This document shows positions 13,500 to 25,985 of a DNA stretch of 64,000 nt, piece by piece. This stretch comes from Pardosa pseudoannulata. Lineage: Eukaryota; Arthropoda; Arachnida; Araneae; Lycosidae. Location of the stretch: assembly GCA_032207245.1 (NCBI GenBank), contig CM063502.1, positions 108,615,191 to 108,679,190 of the forward strand. The letters run 5' to 3'. Under the pieces are notes generated by a model. It did not search any database. It worked only from the letters and a program-made list of their open reading frames with translations, and had not been told where the DNA came from. Position 1 is the first letter of the stretch. Every line of letters begins with the position of its first letter. The translations under genes and the position numbers were made by a program.

Positions 13500-14045
13500 T
13501 AATTTTTTTCCCCGAGAATATGTGTATTCAAGAGAACTGTAGCATTTTTAAACTGCGTTGTTGCTCCCTCGATATAATTAATAAATTCTAAAATTTATTT
13601 AATTTTTTTCAGAAACCCTTGGGGATCTGTAACGTAATTAATTCATTAATAAATAGTCTTTGAAGCATAATGAATATTGAATACCGCTTCTCTTGAAACA
13701 AATTTAATTTTATGCTTTCTGGTTTAACTAGAGAAAAACATTTCATTTCGATCATATTTTATTTCTCATAATTTATTGTTTTTCATTGATAGGAAAAAGC
13801 TATTTTTATGCAAAGTGATATCAAGATTTAAAGTGAATAGGAATTTTAGTTTTTCTTACGTTGGTACGCATTTTAACACTAAATATGACTTTAAAAGAGG
13901 AATAATAATTCTATATAAATCCTAATTAATTTACTCAATTTTTGTATTTATGTTACGCATATGATTAATAGTTTTGATTAGTTTACAGTTTTTTACAAAC
14001 ATAGCTAATTTGTATAGTATAATATTTTGAATAGATTATAGTAAT

Positions 14046-14047
<2 letters not shown>
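13500..14047. other. Noncoding stretch
   Basis: AT-rich, nothing recognised. Confidence 0.5.

Positions 14048-14094
<47 letters not shown>
14048..14094. repeat. (CT)n microsatellite
   Basis: About 45 bases of CT. Read on the minus strand it is a (GA)n tract lying just past the 3' end of the LINE fragment, so it may descend from the element's 3' tail. Confidence 0.9.
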
Positions 14095-14097
<3 letters not shown>

Positions 14098-14149
14098 AAT
14101 CTCCTGCCTAGAAATATACTAGACGAGGTCCATGAATCCACTTACTTTC

Positions 14150-14775
14150 AGAAAAGCGAAAACAACCATAGGAGACTTTTATAGGTCCTCAAGAGACAAC
14201 TCCAGGCACTCAAGGATATGTTCTGATGATACCGGTTCATTTTGACATTTAGGACAATTTGGGTGCATTTTGAGACCTCTCTCGAAAGTTAGTCTTTTCA
14301 GATGTCCACTAAAGAATCGGGAAAGTGTTGTCTGAACATATCTGTCGCAATCAATAGAAAGGGATCCTCCAGGACAATCTGCTTGATACCAGGGTTGACT
14401 CGGGGAAGGAGCGAAATCTGCCTGTCAGCATGTTTTCTAAGGGAATACAGTTCATATGTCAGTGAATTGGTAACCGGTAATGGTTTTTCAGAACTATTCC
14501 TTCGACAGAACGTCTGCCATCTCATTCCCCCACATGTCAACATGTGAAGGAATCCACTGAAGGCGCACTTCACAAAGTGGCGAGACCTGCTTAAGTTTAC
14601 CAAGAATTGCAATTCCGGCCCTATCACCAACTATACTCCAGTTTGAAAAATATGGATTGCGGTACGACTGTTAGAATCCATACAGCCCTAAGATCTGTAA
14701 AAGACAAAACAACACTTAGCCCCTCTTCGATGGCTATAAGCTCACTCTTGCAAACTGAACTGAAGTCGGGATTTC
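14150..14775 (-). pseudogene. Non-LTR retrotransposon 3' end: RNase H and C-terminal zinc motif, broken
   Basis: Minus-strand reading, 5' to 3': an RNase H start (CKSELIAIEEGL near 14740), then a frame change, then the RNase H end WIPSHVDMWGNEMADVLSKE (near 14510-14570) matching the SHVGIxGNExAD block of LINE RNase H domains, then a stop. After another frame change comes SGHLKRLTFERGLKMHPNCP followed by KCQNEPVSSEHILECL (near 14200-14310), the CCHC-like segment found downstream of RNase H in I/Jockey-type elements. RNase H degrades the RNA of the RNA-DNA hybrid in target-primed insertion. The reverse transcriptase region is missing. Frameshifts and stops make it a dead fragment. Confidence 0.75.
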
Positions 14776-14935
14776 TTTTCTTTTATAGTAATATACAAGT
14801 AGGTATCAATAGGTGACGCACTTAATGTTGAACACAGCTGTAAAGAATGTAATTAATAAAAATATGTAGGGGAAATGAAATTATTATAAATTAAATAATT
14901 TTCTACAAAAGTTCTATTCATACTGATGTATTTCA
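14719..14935. repeat. Segment duplicated at 16514-16723
   Basis: This segment begins inside the RNase H remnant (CCCCTCTTCGATGGCTATAA) and extends beyond the coding part. It is repeated with high identity at about 16516-16723. Confidence 0.85.
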
Positions 14936-14939
14936 TAAA

Positions 14940-16195
14940 AGTTTATATATGTTTGAAGATCCCAGTCTCAAAGATCTCCGGATGTGAGTAGAATCCTTGG
15001 TCAACCCGTTGGAGAACTACTAGCGTTTAAACAGTTTACACCATCTTCCCAATTGGTACGGCTTCCCGATACAAACAATACAGTCTGTTCTCTAAATATC
15101 TACCATTTTTAATTTTTTTTTACTAATTTTCTTTTCTTTTTCTAAAAGAAATCTGATCACTGCTCATTTTTCCCACAATTGGCGATGTAATTACACACGG
15201 CATTTTAACTATAGCTATTAAGTGTGTCCATAATAAAAATTTGCAACCGATTTATTTTAGTTCAGGTTTATGTGTGATACATCCTTAAATCGATCGATTT
15301 AAACGAGAAATCTTCACATCGGAAAAAGGAATAGTAAAATAAATATGTTGCTTTTTCAACGTGAACAGGTTGACGTGTAGTAACTCCTCAACGCACTTTA
15401 TCAGTTCGTAAAATCATAAATATTACTTCAGCATTGAACCCAGACAGTCTCATCTTTTATTTTGACTATTCCCTCTTAATAATTTCGTACTGTAAGGAAA
15501 ATTTGCATCCTCGTTTCTTATTGATACCCTCTAGTAAATTATAAATTATAATTTTATAATACTGGAATTTTTTTCTTTTTTTACGAAAATACATTGAGAA
15601 AAGAAATAAGCTAAACAGTAACAGTGGTTAAAAGTAACTGTAATAGTTATATTACTTACAGATTATGAGTAGAAAAAAGGTAGAGAATCGTCTGTTAACA
15701 CTGCTGTTATTCATACTGAGAATTGATGATAGATCGATGCTGTGCTTCATTACACTAAGTCAGACAACTAAAACAAGTAAATTTTTGTCAAAATTTTGAA
15801 TAAAAATCTTTTTTGGTACATTTCTAAACTTAAAAAAAAACAGTTCAGAAAGTCATCTGTTGAATTTGTTGTTCTTGAGTAACTGTTATCAGTCATTGAG
15901 ATGAATTTGGCTTTTATATACATTATATATACTGATATTTATTTGCCAAAGTATTTGTCTTTCTTGAATTCTCCCCATAAAAAAGCTTCATTACAGTGTA
16001 AAGCTTTTACATGCTGTCGAATATCATAAAAAAGATTTTGTGGTCTCCATATTTTTAAGAAACATTTAATGTTTTTGGCTACGGTCACAGGAGTATTATA
16101 TTATCCAAAATTTCGGTTTGATGTTAAAATATTTCGTCTACATTTACCGTTTTGCTTATTAAGTTGCATAACATTCATTTGAAGAAACCAAATTA
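14940..16195. other. Noncoding stretch
   Basis: AT-rich DNA; no supported gene or repeat edge. Confidence 0.5.
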
Positions 16196-16513
16196 GTCCT
16201 TCAACCCGAATTTCACTTCTTTAGGGACTGAATTTTGAAATACTCTTTCTTAGTCCTTCAATACATAGTTTAAGAAACCTATAGTCTGAATTCCACTTTC
16301 CGAACTTCAGTATTTTGGCTATGCGTTAATATGTCCCCTAGTCAGTCAGTTTCTCTCTTTATCAGCACCTCAAGATTCTTAAACTGATGCCTATGAAATT
16401 TTGTTGAAATGACATAAATTTTTTCTTTTTTTTTCTTAAACCTCCATTTATAACCTTTTTGTGTTAAATTTTGAAAAACTCTTATTTATTTCTTCCATAG
16501 ATAATAGAAGTCT

Positions 16514-16743
16514 TGGCCCCTCTTCGATGGCTATAAGCTCACTCTTCAAAACCAATCTGAAGTTGGGATTTCTTTTCTTTTATAGTAATATACAAGTAGG
16601 TATCAATAGGTGACGCACTTAATGTTGAACACAGCTATAAAGAAAGTAATTAATAAAAATATGAAGAGGAAATGAAATTTTTATAATTTAAATAATTTTC
16701 TACAAAAGTTTCGTTCATATTGAGGCTCATGTTCATTCATGTC
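16514..16743 (-). mobile_element. LINE-derived retrocopy with 13-bp target duplication
   Basis: The insert is bordered by direct repeats ATAATAGAAGTCT (16501-16513 and 16744-16756). It matches 14719-14935, including the start of the RNase H remnant. A 13-bp duplication is typical of LINE-mediated insertion. No A-tail is seen at either end. Confidence 0.7.
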
Positions 16744-16818
16744 ATAATAGAAGTCTACATTTTTACATTCCCTCTCCTAGGTTCCATAGATTTGGCTCTG
16801 AGTTGATGTATCAATTAA

Positions 16819-17059
16819 CCCCTTGAGGACCAGCACGTAAATGCTATAGGAGTCAATCGTTGTGAAAACCGCTGCAGTTTACACCATCCAGTAATTAAAT
16901 GTAGCATTTAAAAATTAAAATAAAACGTTCAGATCTCCGATTACGCATACGCGACGCTGGTCTCTCAATACCAAACGGAGATCATCGCATGGAGGCAAAG
17001 CTAGACTGATAAGAGGGAAATCACTGCTTGCCGTATACGAGACGTTGGTCGCGAGGGGG
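16819..17059. mobile_element. TTAA-flanked piggyBac-like MITE
   Basis: TTAA lies at 16815-16818 and 17060-17063. Inside are inverted termini CCCCTTGAGGACCAGC (left) and the reverse complement CCCCCTCGCGACCAACGTC (right). At 241 bp it has no coding capacity. Removing it restores the tandem-repeat unit around it, which supports it being an insertion. Confidence 0.65.
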
Positions 17060-17560
17060 TTAATCAGTCAGTTTCTCCCTTTAACAGCGTATCAAGGTGT
17101 TTAAAAGATTCCTTTCGCGATTTTGATTGTTGAAATTTTCAGAATACAGCTTTTTGTTTCTTCAAACTTCATATTTTCCTTTTATGGATTACATTTTGAG
17201 AAATCATTTCTTAGTGTTTCCATACCGGTTCATAGAAGCATACATTTCAACTTTCACATTCCTAGCTTTAACAGTTTTAGCTTTGCATTAATAAAGTAGT
17301 CAATTTCTCCCTTTACTAGATCATCAAGGAAATGAAAATGACCTCTTTCTAGACTTTGTTGAAACAATAGAAATTTACAGAAAACAACTCATTGTCACTT
17401 CAAACTCTATTTCTCCCTTTCTTAGGTTGAATTTTAAAACACTCTCTCTTAAAGTTTCCATGCAGTTACATAGAAACCTACTTTTCAGCTTTTCCAACTT
17501 CTATAATTTTGGCAACTTCTATGACTTTTTTCGTAACTTCTATAATTTTGATACTACGTT

Positions 17561-19446
17561 GATATATCAGTCGAATTTGTTTGATATATTCGAATAACAT
17601 CATTTAAAAGGTTTTCTCTTTCTATACCAGGTATAAGTTTATAAAAATAAAATAAAATTTGATAATTAGTTTCAAAATTTCCATTTGTTAAATAAATGTT
17701 TTTTGTCCTCTTTTAAAATTAAATACTTACAACACAATTCGCAATCTTTGCATTCTCCAAGATTTAATCCTTTTATTAAATCCTATACACCATAACAAGA
17801 TTGCAAGAACAAATATTATTTTTCTCAGAGAGAAATCCCACAAAATTTAATTCTAAAGATTTCGGATTCTACGCAATAAACTTAAAACAACGTAAGATGA
17901 ACATTAAAGTTAATTTCCCATGATATTCCTTTTTTTTTAGTTTTAGGTGTTTTATGGTTTTAGACAAATCGTCTTAATTCTGTTTAAAGCTGCACCCGAA
18001 GAAACACTGAGGCTTTTTGTTTGTTGTTTTCTAAGGAGATCTAATGGATTTTAACTACTAATGCAATCACAAAGTTTTGAGCCAGGAGTTTCGTTTCGCC
18101 ACGGTAAAGTAATTAAAGGTGTTAAAAGCTCTTAAGCAAAGTTTAACAAGAAATTTTCAGCAGTTCTTTAACATGTTAATAAAAGCATACATACACGTAC
18201 GTACACACATATATATCAGAACTGCCTATAAAAATTTTGCTTTCCCGGACAAAAATGTAAAATTTCACTACCTCCACTCAAGACAAAAATTATTATTAAA
18301 TTAGATATATTGTTAGTAGATGAAACTTGAAAAAACATATAAAACTTGTATAGTCCTTACAAGTAAAAAGCTCAATAACTAAAAATGCATTTATTAAAAG
18401 CCATAAAATAAACTGAACAGGGAAAAGAAAGACCAAAAACAATCATCCTCTAGTCCTTCATACCTCTGAAATCTATAAATATTGTGAAATCAATCCTCAA
18501 AATTGGTGCAAAATCGGTACGATTTTCTGTTCTCCCATGAAACGTATACAATACATTCCTATTTAAATTGATTTAAATTGATTGAATTCTCCCATGAAAC
18601 GTATACATACATACATTGATGCAGCATTTTTATTATTTAAGCCTGTCGTTTTTTATGGCTGTGCCCTTTGATATTAAGTACTGTAAATATTTTTTAGGAA
18701 TTTAGACATAAACAATTTAAACAGGAACTATAAATTTTTAGTAAAATAATAAATCATTATTTTTAAATTTCATAAACAATTTAAATAGGAATTATAAATT
18801 TTTAGTGAAATAAAAAATCATTATTTATAAATTTCTATTGATTTGGTATGCAACATGTCAATATTTTTATTGCATTCACAGCACAAATTCATTTACCCCC
18901 CAGAAATGAAGCCCTAGACAAACATTCGGAAAGTTGTTCACCTCTAGAGTGGGCCCTACATATAGATAGATAGATAGATAGATAGTTATCTGTGTGTGTG
19001 TGTGTGTCTGTAACGATTCTGAAAGTTTGGTCATACATTATGAATAGTAGAATGATGATTTAAGCTTTATTTAAACTTGAATTATACTTTTAATAGATTT
19101 GAAGACATAAATTCCATAGAGCACAAATAATTAAAACGTGGCAGTCTTAGCGGAAATACCTATATTATCCGGATAAGAAAAAGACAACCATTTTAATTTT
19201 ACCAGGTGTGCTACTCCCGTCGTACTCAAAGCAGAACCATAAGGAAGTAAAAGATTGAAGCAAAGAGTTCGCAGATGCGATCTGACATAAAAGCCCCTAC
19301 GTTACACGTGTATGATCTCGTAGACCAAGTCTAGTTTTTCTGCGTACATTTCCCCTATTTAGGATGAAAAGGGAAGTTCAAATTTGGAATTAGAGCTTAA
19401 TAGTTTCGCTAGTTTTTTTATCATTACACACACACACACACATAAA
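17561..19446. other. Noncoding stretch
   Basis: AT-rich. Holds a short (GATA)n/(GT)n tract at 18962-19008 and a (CA)n tract near 19427-19441. The moderately GC-rich patch at 19200-19350 has no recognisable frame. Confidence 0.5.
18962..19008. repeat. (GATA)n then (GT)n microsatellite
   Basis: About six TAGA units followed by about nine GT units. Confidence 0.9.
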
Positions 19447-19448
19447 TA

Positions 19449-20620
19449 ACCGAAGATCCATTACATTATGATCACCCTCCATTTATCACAATTGACTCTC
19501 CCAGGAACAAAATGACCGCACGTGCGCTGCTGATATTAGGGTTATAAAGCGGCTATGCATTGTATTTCTAAACATGATTGGATTAGTGACATAATGGGAA
19601 AAATAGCTGATTTATTGGACTCCCATAAATGACAAATTGTTATGGTTCAGTGACTGGGAACATCAGTATCATGTAACACCCTGCTGGTTGCAGCCAACCT
19701 CCCATACGGGTGGCGTAGGCATTGAGTGCAACCCCGGGAACACAAATCGCCCATCATACGCTTAACCATAGGGAATTACCTTTGTAATGGCGAGTTTAGT
19801 GTACTGTTCACATGCAGTTGTTATAAGCATATATGGAAAGTAGTGCACGGATCGTGAAACAACAAGTCGCCGACCATCAGTGTGTCGTCCACGGACCATT
19901 GATTCCAGAGGAGAGAGGAGATTGCTACGCACTGTTCGCCGTGACCGAAGAGCTACAACAGCCGAAATCACCACCAGCTACAAGAGTGGGGACCCAGACA
20001 GGGTTTCTCAACACATTGGGCAGTGTACATTGCTGCGTATGAGCCTACACTTCCGTAGACCGACGCATGTCCCTACACTGACAGCATATCAATCACCAGC
20101 TGCGTCTGAAATGGGCCAAGAAACATCGGAATTGGGCATTAGAAGATTGGAAGAAAGTTGCATGGTCCAACGAATCACTCTTTCTGATCCATCACTTCTA
20201 CGGACTGTGCAAATACGCCGATTTCCAAAGGAAATCCTGGCTCCCGGAGGCACGGTTTGACGGACACAAGCCGGTGGCGGGGGTATTATGGTGCGGGTAA
20301 TGTTTTCATGGAGCACATTAGAACCCATAATCTCCATAGAACAATTCCTCAAGCTAAATGAGCATCGTTGAAGACCAGGTTCACCCATTCATGACAACAG
20401 TATTTCCGGCGGAGGATAGTGTTTACCAACAGGATAATGCACCATGTCATAAGGATCAAATCGTCAGGGAATGGTTCGTAGAACATTGCAGGACCACTTG
20501 GTACCAGTTACCTCATACTACCTATCAGCCCATTGTGGAATCAATACCACCCCGAGTGCTGACTAAAGATGGCCCTACATGTTATTAATAGGGTAATCAT
20601 AATATAATGGCTGCTCGGTG
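19449..20620 (+). mobile_element. Degraded Tc1-like element
   Basis: The left terminus CCATTACATTATGATCACCC (about 19458) pairs with the reverse complement of the right terminus near 20590-20610 (CCATTATATTATGATTACCC). Transposase remnants lie between them on the plus strand. The length of about 1.17 kb fits the family. The outermost bases are too diverged to place exactly. Confidence 0.75.
19593..20587 (+). pseudogene. Tc1-like transposase, heavily broken
   Basis: An ATG near 19593 starts MGKIADLLDSHK, the same opening as the transposase at 11279-12218, but a stop follows at once. A helix-turn-helix remnant appears further on (SVCRPRTIDSRGERRLLRTV, near 19880-19940). The core survives as VYQQDNAPCHKDQIV (near 20425-20465), which includes the second catalytic Asp. 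The SPDLNPIE block with the catalytic Glu is reduced to an unrecognisable PHTTYQPIVES. Many frame changes and stops separate the pieces. It is older than the other Tc1 copy. Confidence 0.8.
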
Positions 20621-20622
20621 TA

Positions 20623-23004
20623 TTTATGTGTGTGTTTTTTGTATATAAAGAGAGAAAAGAGATTGAGAGATATATAAATACATCGACATTATAATGTCAT
20701 ATGCCCCTCATCTAACCATTGCAGACATCAGATGGATATCCAGTGAACAATTTGTGTTGTTATGCACACATCGGAGTTAGGCAAGGTAGGCAACTGTCTA
20801 CGGCGGCAAATTTTAGGAGCTGAAAATCACCTGAACAAGAGCAAAAAAAAAATACAGAGTTTACAAAAATATACTTCGTTTATTTAAATCTTGAAAATAA
20901 ATAATCAATATAGTTATTTTCTTTTTATTAAAAAATTATTTTTAAAAAAGTTACAAAAAAAAAATCCTGGAAGGTAAAGAGTATTATAGAATTTTGTTAG
21001 TCCTGCCTAAAACAGAATGTAGCTGCTTGTTCTACATTTTTTTGCCAGCACTTACATTTATGAACAAGCTCTCTAATGATATTGAATAAGTCAAAAGCTA
21101 AAAGAAGAAATTGTTGATAATTTAAAGTGAATTTTAGACATACGCATCGTATTTTTAACTTGAAATGGCAGTTAATTTGGGGGGGGGGGCTTTTGACTGG
21201 GGGACCGGGCGCTTTCCCCTTTCAGGCCCTGTGTTTTCCTACGACGGCTAAACGCCACGGACGGTCCCATGATATAAATGTACATCATAAGTGCCGTGAA
21301 GAGGTTGCCTGCCCCATATGATAAATTCCCCGTTAATGAATAATAATTAAGAAGATTTTTATTAAAATTATATATTATTTTTTATAAATTATATGTTTTT
21401 ACTTGTGAAGGTGGATGCTAAAAATTATTTTCAGTGAAAAAGAATCTTTATCACACTGCTTAATTTAATATCTTTTGAAAAGTATTTATTGTAACTTTCG
21501 GTTAAATAATTACTTTCGTTGAGTAAAAATAATTTTTTAGATAATTAGTATTTACATTTCAAAACATGTATTCACAATTAAATTTTGTTTTCTAGTTTGT
21601 AATATTTTCATGTTTTGGAGAAAACAAAATGTCCTTCTCTCTAAGTAAATTTAGCTCGATAATAACTTGTACGGGGGAGGTAAATTTGACATCTACCCCT
21701 GCAAATTTGACTTCTTCGTCGAGGGGCAGAAACGTCGCGGCACTAAGATACATAAGTACACACCTATATAAAGATAGAGCATCCAGAGAAATGAGTGTAA
21801 AAACTAAATTTCCTAGTCAATTTAAAAGTAATTTAATAAATGGGTTTTATAACAGTGATTAGTGACTACAAAAAACTATTTTGAGGCTTATAATTTATCA
21901 GTTCACGTGAATATACTATAACCACAAAATAAAGTTTCTGTCACGAATTTTTTTAAAAATATGAGAATTATAAGGAATAAATATTATATAATAAAAATAA
22001 TTATACATGTGGACTTTTTAGATGATAAATGCTTATAATTAACAATAATGAAGAAAAAATGAGCAGTTAAAATAAAATGAAACAGTTTAAAAGAATTTTA
22101 TTATAAGCTATTTTCACAGATACTGAAAAAACAGTGTGTTTCCCAAAAAGATCAATTTCTTAAAATCGATAAAAAAAATTATTTAGAACTATTCATGGAG
22201 CAGCATTTTTATAATTCATAAAATAAATATTTTAACTTTCATTTTTATCTCCCACGGCTGAATTTCTAACGAAAAAAAATATATATTTAGTGGCGCCATC
22301 TTTTATCGTGAAAGAGTACTTAAAAATCAATAACACGTTTCAATAAATTATGTAAACTTACCAGTTATAAATACTCCTTCCTTTCTCTTATTTTTATTTG
22401 GGAACAGGACTCAGAATTTAGACTTATAATTCAAGAGTTGAACTTTAAAACTAAAACATTAACCTCCACTAAAGCTAGAAAAAGAATGCTATTGTTTCAT
22501 ATACTACTCAGTATCAGTATTAGGAAAGAAAAGAGACTTGAGGAATCCAAAAACAACAAACTGTGAGGTTCATTCAGTAAAGTAATTTTTAAATTTCTTT
22601 TTCACTTTCAATTTAGCTATTAAAGCATCGGAGGGAGATAATATTCGTATTCTAAAAGTGGGATGCGAATACTAGGTAAAATTATCCAAACGCTGACTAA
22701 TATAGAACTTGGGAGTCCTAAATGAATATATACCGAAGAGAGGAGTATAATCGAAACTTTAACAAACACCATTATTACTATAAATTTAATACAAATTTAT
22801 TTAAAATTAATTTTAATGTTTTCTAAGATGGTACTAGTTCTAGTATATTACTACATAGTATATTTAAAATATAAGAGTATAAATTAAATGTTGAAAATAA
22901 TCATTTATCACAAAAAGGAGGGAAATCATACCTTTATTACACATTTACAGTACTATTAATTGGTACTACTAATTACACTATTAATTGGTCAAGTAGGCAT
23001 TTAA
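20623..23004. other. Noncoding stretch with small unexplained open frames
   Basis: AT-rich. A G-run (21180-21189) starts a GC-richer patch to about 21320. A 77-codon frame at 21629-21862 (starts MSFSLSKFSSIITC) has no recognisable domain, and I do not call it a gene. The rest is AT-rich with no signals. Confidence 0.45.
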
Positions 23005-23008
23005 TTAA

Positions 23009-23085
23009 CCCCTTCCCGGTTTTTCCCGAGCTGAACTCGGGCAGGCAATATTTACCATCCTGGCTCATCCCGAGTGTAGCTCGGG
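23009..23085. repeat. TTAA-preceded terminus with two GC-rich hairpins
   Basis: After TTAA (23005-23008) comes CCCCTTCCCGG, then two short palindromes CCCGAGCTGAACTCGGG (23025-23041) and CCCGAGTGTAGCTCGGG (23069-23085). The start resembles the TTAA/CCCC ends of the other piggyBac-like elements here, but no matching right end was found nearby. Confidence 0.45.
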
Positions 23086-23099
23086 CACTGTGAAATTTT

Positions 23100-24340
23100 A
23101 CACTGTGCAATCAGTCTTTCCTGAATTATCTCACATGTGCTTTTTAATGTTTCTATTGCTTTTGTTTACTTTTCTGACTACTAGATTGCGATGTTGGACT
23201 ATGTGTAGTACCGTGTTTTCGATTATATCATACACGATCAAATTTTGATGAATAATTTCATAATCATTTATGCAAATGCAAAGGATATAAATAAAATCTA
23301 ATTCCAGATAAAAGCTAGGTGTTCTAAGCTTTAAATTTATAGTTAGTGTGAATTGACTCCAAAGTCTAATGTTTTCTGACGCACAGGAAGCCAACTATAC
23401 AGGTAAATTACTCAATCGAAAAATCGATTAAAAAATCGATTTAAATAAATCGATTTTTGACATAAATTTTTAGGGAATTTTGTATGCGGATGATGCTATT
23501 ATGTTAAAAAGCTATGTATATCTGAAAATAAGCATAAAAATTTTGACATTTTTTTTACCCATAAACCCAAAATAAAATTAACCTGGAAGGTGTTATAACC
23601 ATTAATATATAACCTTTAATATATAACCTTTAATAACCTTTAAATAACCTTTAATATATGTCTGGCTTTCATCATGTGAGTATTTCAGTATGAATTGCAT
23701 TAAGTGCATTGAATGTTTTTTCACAAGCATTTTGACCAATTTTTGACATGAAACCTAAGTTTGAAGTTTTTCAGTGGAGTCCAGAAGGTGGAATAAATTC
23801 TTGAAATTCTTTCTTATCATTGCTTATATTAGACCTAGACAATTTGTTCTCTAGTATTAATTCATAAATAGTACATATTTTAGAAATAGCAATAGGATTT
23901 ATTTTACAGTACAGAGTAGCTTAGCAGAGTGTACAATCAATAAAAATCGTATGTCAACTTCCCAAGAATGTAAAAATATGGTAAAAGATAACAAAAGCTT
24001 TGAAAAAATAATTCGAAATGTACAAGGAGCTTATTGAAAAGTTAGCTAGATAAGTACACTAGATAACAGACAGAAAAGTCCATGTGCAGGTCAAGAAAAA
24101 TTTAGCATTTAGTAAGGGATATGATTCCCTATCTCCACCCACCCCCATTGCAGTAGAGGATGTGAAGAAACCGCAACTAACTGTAAAACAACGGACAGTT
24201 CTGGTGGAGATAAAAATGTAAATACGAGCTTACTATAATACGAGCATGAAGTTCACCATCACTTTCCAACTGTACTGTTATCTCCAAATACCTCTTCTAA
24301 ATGTTAAGTTTTGCAATATACTCTCCTTTCTAGTAAAACA
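23100..24340. other. AT-rich noncoding stretch
   Basis: Contains three palindromic AAATCGATTT-like blocks (23415-23457) and a short tandem of TTTAATATATAACC (about 23594-23657). No gene. Confidence 0.5.
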
Positions 24341-24352
24341 TCGAGCATTTAA

Positions 24353-24995
24353 TTGGAAAAGGGGGTATTTTGCGGGACCATAAATGAGCTGGTAAGGAAA
24401 CAGCTTGACCTGGAAACCGGGCAAGAAGCTACGCAATCATCGGAAATGACGGTGTCTTTTATTGTATCGCGTAGATTTTCTTCTTGGTTCGACACACGAT
24501 ATGTATCATCTGAGCATACTATTTACGAGGTTGTCAAGGGTTTCTTGAGGTACTGTGCTCCATTCTTCTTGGAATCCTCTTGGAGTCATGATGTGGACTA
24601 ACATATTAGAGACGGCTGCACAGACCTCCACACTTTAAGACGGGATCTATTACTGTTAAAAGATACAAAGACGATTTACTTGATCCTTAGTTTCACTTTC
24701 ATATTTAAGGATGGTAATACACGTTCTCACCCTGGGATCATCATTTTTGGAGGTATGCAGCGTATTCATTGGCCTCCTTGGTACGCTGATCTTAATCTTA
24801 TAGAGCATGCATAAATTGTGTCTGGAGACAACCTGTTACCGGTCAATACCTTCAGAATTTAGTTCTAGTGTTGAAAAATGTTGTCCATCCTGCTTGGAAT
24901 TCTTTGAATATAAAACTTATCAATTTTCTCATTGAAAGTATGAGAAATCCTTGTGAAGCACACAGAAGTATAAGTGGTAATTATACCTTATATTA
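24353..24995 (+). pseudogene. Tc1/mariner-type transposase fossil
   Basis: Scattered pieces in shifting frames match the C-terminal half of a Tc1-like transposase. They are RDGCTDLHTLRRDLLLL (near 24610), FKDGNTRSHPGII (near 24705; second-Asp block), RIHWPPWYADLNLIEHA (near 24760; position of the SPDLNPIE block with the catalytic Glu retained) and FLIESMRNPCEAHRSISGNY (near 24920; family C-terminal tail). The N-terminal piece from 24353 may hold a helix-turn-helix but is not convincing. No inverted repeats were found. The copy is dead and old. Confidence 0.65.
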
Positions 24996-25768
24996 AACAT
25001 AAACATTTAATTTATTAATAATTCTTTTTCGTTAAACATGAAACTACTGGTATGACCATTTTGCTTGGAACTGTGTTTCATTTATTATTATAAATGTTAG
25101 TATTAACTTTGTTCCTCCCTTATTTGTTTTCTTGTTACACTTTTACACATGCATACCAAGTTTCGTTCAATTCAGATTTAAAAAGCCTTCAGTTTATACT
25201 CAAATAGCAATAATACTTAATATTAGGATATAAGTATATAAATTTAAGTGTAGGAACGTTGCCAGAGGGGAGGTCTAACGGATTTTGGCCCCTTTCCCAC
25301 ATGAAATTCAAAAGTTTACTGCACTGCATTTTAATACTGAAATAAAAGTACATTTTCAAGTATAAGAATTTTGAAATTTTAAAATTTCTATCTACATTAG
25401 CGTTTAATGCAATTGATAATATTAAATATTAATATTAATTTTTTTTTTGTAATTTTTACTAAATTATATGTTGCATTAGTCAACACATTGTATGCGGGAC
25501 ACGTACTAGTACGTTTTCTGACGATTGATATTTGAGTGCTGGTCACATATTAGTACGGGTTAGTGTAGCAACATGGTTTGTTTGTGGGTACAAAAATAAC
25601 GGTGTATACAGGAAAACGAAGCTGAATGTTCTTGTCTACTAAATAAATTCTGGAAAAATTTAGAAATTTAGACAAAAATTAGTTTTTACATTAGTTGATG
25701 TGGAACCCCAAAACGGGAAGTTTAATTTAAAAAAATCAGTTTAGATTTAAAAGTAATTTTTATTTATC

Positions 25769-25984
25769 TGTGAAAAAGGGAAGAGAGAGGGCGTTGATGA
25801 TCAGCGTCCGTTGGGTAAGTGTTGTGAGTTGGCAGGCGAGGGATGTGAAGCGTACCACGCTAATAATATGGTTCCGATTGAAGGTGGCCTACCTTATAAT
25901 AAGGCAGCTGTAAATATTGTATAAAGTGTGTTTGTGTGAATAAAGTGTGTGTTTAAAAGAACCACCGACTGGCCGTCCTTAATA
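25769..25984 (+). repeat. 5' LTR of the BEL/Pao element
   Basis: Starts TGTGAAAAAGGGAAGAG and ends CCGTCCTTAATA. It would hold promoter and polyadenylation signals; an AATAAA lies near 25939. The end is not the usual CA, so the 3' boundary is set by comparison with the other LTR. Confidence 0.9.
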
Positions 25985-25985
25985 G

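Larger units (their letters stand above)
16196..17560. repeat. Decayed tandem repeat, unit about 235 bp, with two insertions
   Basis: Similar landmarks recur: GTCAGTTTCTCTCTTTATCA (16349), GTCAGTTTCTCCCTTTAACA (about 17067) and GTCAATTTCTCCCTTTACTA (about 17298). Each is followed by TTTTGTTGAAA-like and TAGAAACCTAC-like segments. About three and a half diverged units are visible. One unit is interrupted by the insertions at 16514-16743 and 16819-17059. Confidence 0.65.

Noticed and set aside
13270..13542. Cys/Met/Tyr-rich open frames
   Set aside because: Translation of the TATGTG minisatellite.
23477..23530. LYADDAIML-like string resembling a reverse transcriptase active site
   Set aside because: Only about 12 residues, with no other RT block before or after it; chance cannot be excluded.
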